Shown here: piece by piece, positions 30,190 through 32,399 of the stretch
How the letters are laid out: each line of letters starts with the position of its first letter
Numbering within the stretch: the first letter of the stretch is position 1
Source: Dietzia cinnamea NBRC 102147
GTDB taxonomy: Bacteria > Actinomycetota > Actinomycetes > Mycobacteriales > Mycobacteriaceae
Assembly: GCF_001571065.1 (NCBI RefSeq)
Contig: NZ_BCSW01000032.1
Location: forward strand, 1-32,399
Direction: 5' to 3'
Length of the DNA: 32,399 bases
Program-made: the position numbers and the translations under genes
The notes under the pieces: generated by a model
Databases searched by the model: none
Told to the model about the DNA's origin: nothing
The model's input: only the letters and a program-made list of their open reading frames with translations

Positions 30190-32399
30190 TCAGCTCGTCG
30201 TGACCCTGGTACGGACAGCGCCCAGGGCTGCGACACCGGCCGCGAGGAGTGCGGCGAGCACTCCGCCGACCCCCACCATCACCAGATCGGACACGGGCAG
30301 GTTCTCGTTACCGCCCACTCCGGTGACGCCGGTCAGTCCGCCGAAGACACCGCCGACCCCGCCACCGGCACCGGTCAGGGCCTCGGCGCCCCCGGAGCCG
30401 AAGGCCGCGCCCAGCACGACGCCCAGGGCGGCCGCGCACACCGCGACCAGCAGCGTCTCCAGGACCAGCATGAGCCAGACGCCGGTACGGGTCACGCCCA
30501 CGCCGCGCAGAAGCGAGATCTCCCGCGTCCGCTCGCGGACGGCCAGCGTGAGCGTGTTGGCCACGCCGACCAGCGCCAGGGCCACCGCCACCGCCAGCAG
30601 CAGCGAACTCGACGTGAGCACGGTCCGGACGGACGTGGCGATCTGCTCGCGGGAGGCGAAGCTCTCGGTGACGGCCAGGTCGGGAGCGGCGTCCACGACG
30701 GTCGAGCGCACGTCCTGCAGGGCGGCGTCGAGCTGCTCGCCCTCCAGGGCGTCGTCCATCCGCAGCCACAGCTCGGTGCGGGGCACGAACTGGCTGGGCA
30801 CCTCCACACTCTCAGGCCAGGGCGAACCGTCGGGGAGTCGCGCCACAGGCCAGGCCGGCACGCTGTCCGGAGAGGCGAGGGCCCACTGGTCGCTCGTCCG
30901 GCGCACCACGAGGTCGCGGCCGTCGTCGTCGGAGAAGAACGTGAACCGGACGGTGTCGCCGTCGCTGGCGTCCGCGGCCACGGGGGAGGACTCGGGCAGC
31001 ATGATCTCGCCCGGCCCCGGCAGGTCCACGTCGCGGCGCATGACCTCGCGGATCCGTTCCGGGTCGGCCACCCGCAGCACCGTGCGCTTGCCCTGGGGGT
31101 CCTCCGCGTACATGTCCGTCACGACGAGCGACTCGGCCACCCCCCGGGTCTCGGGCAGGGACTCGGGCAGTCCGGCGGGCAGGAGACCATCGGGCGCGGT
31201 GACGGCCACGTCCAGGGGGACCCGGTCGACGAGGCGGGCCTGGATCGCGGGCCCGAGCAGTGCGATGCCGGTGGCCATCGTCGCGGTGAGCGTCACGCCC
31301 ACGAGGACCGCGGACGAGGTGGCGGCGGTGCGCCGCGGGCTGCGGGCGGTGTTGCGCGCGCCGAGGAGCACCACCGGGCCGAGCACCACGCCCACCACCG
31401 TCCCGAGCGCGCCCAGGAGGGTGGGCAGCGCCCCGGCGGCCACCGCGAGGACGCCGAGGAACGCCAGGACCCCCCACGCTCCGGCGGAGACCACGTCCCG
31501 TGCGGCCACCGCGGCCGACATCGAGTGCCAACCGAACGCCGCCAGCGCCGCGCCCACCACGACCATCGCGAGTCGCCGCCACCACGGGTCGGGTCGCACG
31601 TCCGCCGGGCGCATCGCCTCGAGTGGACTGCCGGAGGTGGCCCGCCACAACGACGGCAGCGCGGTGAGCACCGTGACGCCCATGCCCACCGCGGCGGCGA
31701 GCAGATACGCGCGGCCGGGCACGGTCACCTCCTGCAGCGGGATGGTCACCCCGAGCCGCGGCGCCTCCCGGGACGCCAGCGAGACCGCGAACCGGCCCAG
31801 GGCCAGCCCGGCCGCGGTGGCCAGCGCGCCCACCGCCAGCGCCTCCGCTATGCCCGAGACCCGCAGCTGCAACCGAGAGGCGCCCAGGCACCGCAGCAGC
31901 GCCGTCTCGCGCACGCGGGCGGCGAACACCACCGCGAAGGTCGTCCCGATCACGAGCGCGGCCACGGCCACGGCCAGCACGGTGAACGCCAGCAGGGCGC
32001 GTGTGTAGACGTCGCGACCGCCCATGAACGACTCGGCGAGCGCGTCGGCCTCGGCGGCGCCGGTGGACACCTCCACCGCGGATGTGCCGGGCACGTCGGC
32101 CAGCCGCCGTTCGATCTCCGCGGCGAGTGCGGCGTCGGGCACGGTCCCGTCGGAGGCCACGCGCACGTCCCCGCCGGCGCCGTTCGGCGCCCACTGCTGA
32201 ACCTGCTCGTCGGTCGCGTACAGCGGGAACGCCGACTTCATGTCGGGCTGCCCGGCCAGGTCGAACAGGCCCACCACCGTGACGGGGGCGGGGTCGCCGC
32301 CGCCGGTCGGCTGCACCTCGAACGTGGCGCCCACCGGCAGGTCCGCGTCCGCGCGGATCGCCACCTCGCCAGGAGTGGCGGGAAGCCGCCCGCCCGCCA
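30190..32399 (-). CDS. ABC transporter permease, FtsX/MacB type with two FtsX domains (N-terminus outside window)
   Basis: The frame stays open to the right edge, so the gene starts beyond it; 735 residues are visible. The layout is that of a large ABC-type permease. Part of a periplasmic MacB-like domain (PGEVAIRADADLPVGATFEV near the edge) comes first. A first FtsX unit follows, with ARVRETALLRCLGASRLQL after its first helix, then several helices. A second periplasmic domain rich in Asp, Pro and Glu precedes a second FtsX unit with AVRERTREISLLRGVGVTR. About ten helices are visible in total. Such permeases pair with a MacB/LolD-like ATPase and move lipoproteins or lipids, or transmit signals; the ATPase is probably just outside the window. 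A secreted protein gene lies downstream. Confidence 0.9.
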   Translation of the reverse strand, partial: AGGRLPATPGEVAIRADADLPVGATFEVQPTGGGDPAPVTVVGLFDLAGQPDMKSAFPLYATDEQVQQWAPNGAGGDVRVASDGTVPDAALAAEIERRLADVPGTSAVEVSTGAAEADALAESFMGGRDVYTRALLAFTVLAVAVAALVIGTTFAVVFAARVRETALLRCLGASRLQLRVSGIAEALAVGALATAAGLALGRFAVSLASREAPRLGVTIPLQEVTVPGRAYLLAAAVGMGVTVLTALPSLWRATSGSPLEAMRPADVRPDPWWRRLAMVVVGAALAAFGWHSMSAAVAARDVVSAGAWGVLAFLGVLAVAAGALPTLLGALGTVVGVVLGPVVLLGARNTARSPRRTAATSSAVLVGVTLTATMATGIALLGPAIQARLVDRVPLDVAVTAPDGLLPAGLPESLPETRGVAESLVVTDMYAEDPQGKRTVLRVADPERIREVMRRDVDLPGPGEIMLPESSPVAADASDGDTVRFTFFSDDDGRDLVVRRTSDQWALASPDSVPAWPVARLPDGSPWPESVEVPSQFVPRTELWLRMDDALEGEQLDAALQDVRSTVVDAAPDLAVTESFASREQIATSVRTVLTSSSLLLAVAVALALVGVANTLTLAVRERTREISLLRGVGVTRTGVWLMLVLETLLVAVCAAALGVVLGAAFGSGGAEALTGAGGGVGGVFGGLTGVTGVGGNENLPVSDLVMVGVGGVLAALLAAGVAALGAVRTRVTTS

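Overview
The window is high-GC, actinobacterial DNA with GTG starts, many 4-bp start/stop overlaps and several starts placed like leaderless transcripts. A TAGAC-N6-GTCTA sulfur-regulon motif, a fused CysN-CysC, rhamnose genes of the kind used for arabinogalactan linkage, an NDMA-dependent alcohol dehydrogenase, an LpqN-like protein and a DUF4229 protein point to the mycolic-acid group (Mycobacteriales/Corynebacteriales). A Dietzia-like organism is my best guess, made from memory and not tested. No rRNA, tRNA, CRISPR array, phage gene or transposase was seen.

Layout. 1-1225: end of a membrane protein, then an SDR whose active-site Lys is replaced by Arg. 1574-7207 (minus strand): alcohol oxidation locus with an NDMA-dependent alcohol dehydrogenase, an aldehyde dehydrogenase and a GAF/Fis-type activator whose ATPase motif is degenerate, then an IclR regulator. 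7299-14058: sulfur assimilation locus with cysD, cysNC, two TSUP permeases, an Rrf2 regulator, a small Cys-rich protein and cysQ. Two operator-like sites matching the McbR consensus flank it. 14141-19736: NAD-epimerase, DoxX-like protein, two YihY paralogues and a membrane protein with a Pro-Trp repeat. 19747-26537: rmlB-rmlA-rmlD-DUF218, then a DUF2236 protein, an SDR, an LpqN-like protein and rmlC. 26666-32399: small Cys-rich protein, ECHDC3-like crotonase, low-molecular-weight tyrosine phosphatase, 53-aa membrane protein, DUF4229 protein, Pro/Thr-rich secreted protein and a partial FtsX/MacB-type permease.

Working together. The alcohol locus oxidises alcohol to aldehyde to acid under an adjacent activator. 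The sulfur locus activates sulfate to APS/PAPS, moves sulfur anions and removes PAP. The rml genes convert glucose-1-phosphate to dTDP-L-rhamnose for the cell wall.

The most unusual signal is a family of intergenic palindromes at four loci (1265-1436, 11132-11205, 17261-17461, 27833-27949). Each has arms ending ATGGCGTCTCGC/GCGAGACGCCAT around a loop of exactly 16 nt. At one locus the loop is the exact reverse complement of that at another, so the element has a direction. Three loci also carry a 20-bp unit CTCC-N5-ATGGCGTCTCG beside the palindrome in a shared order. I know of no described family that matches.
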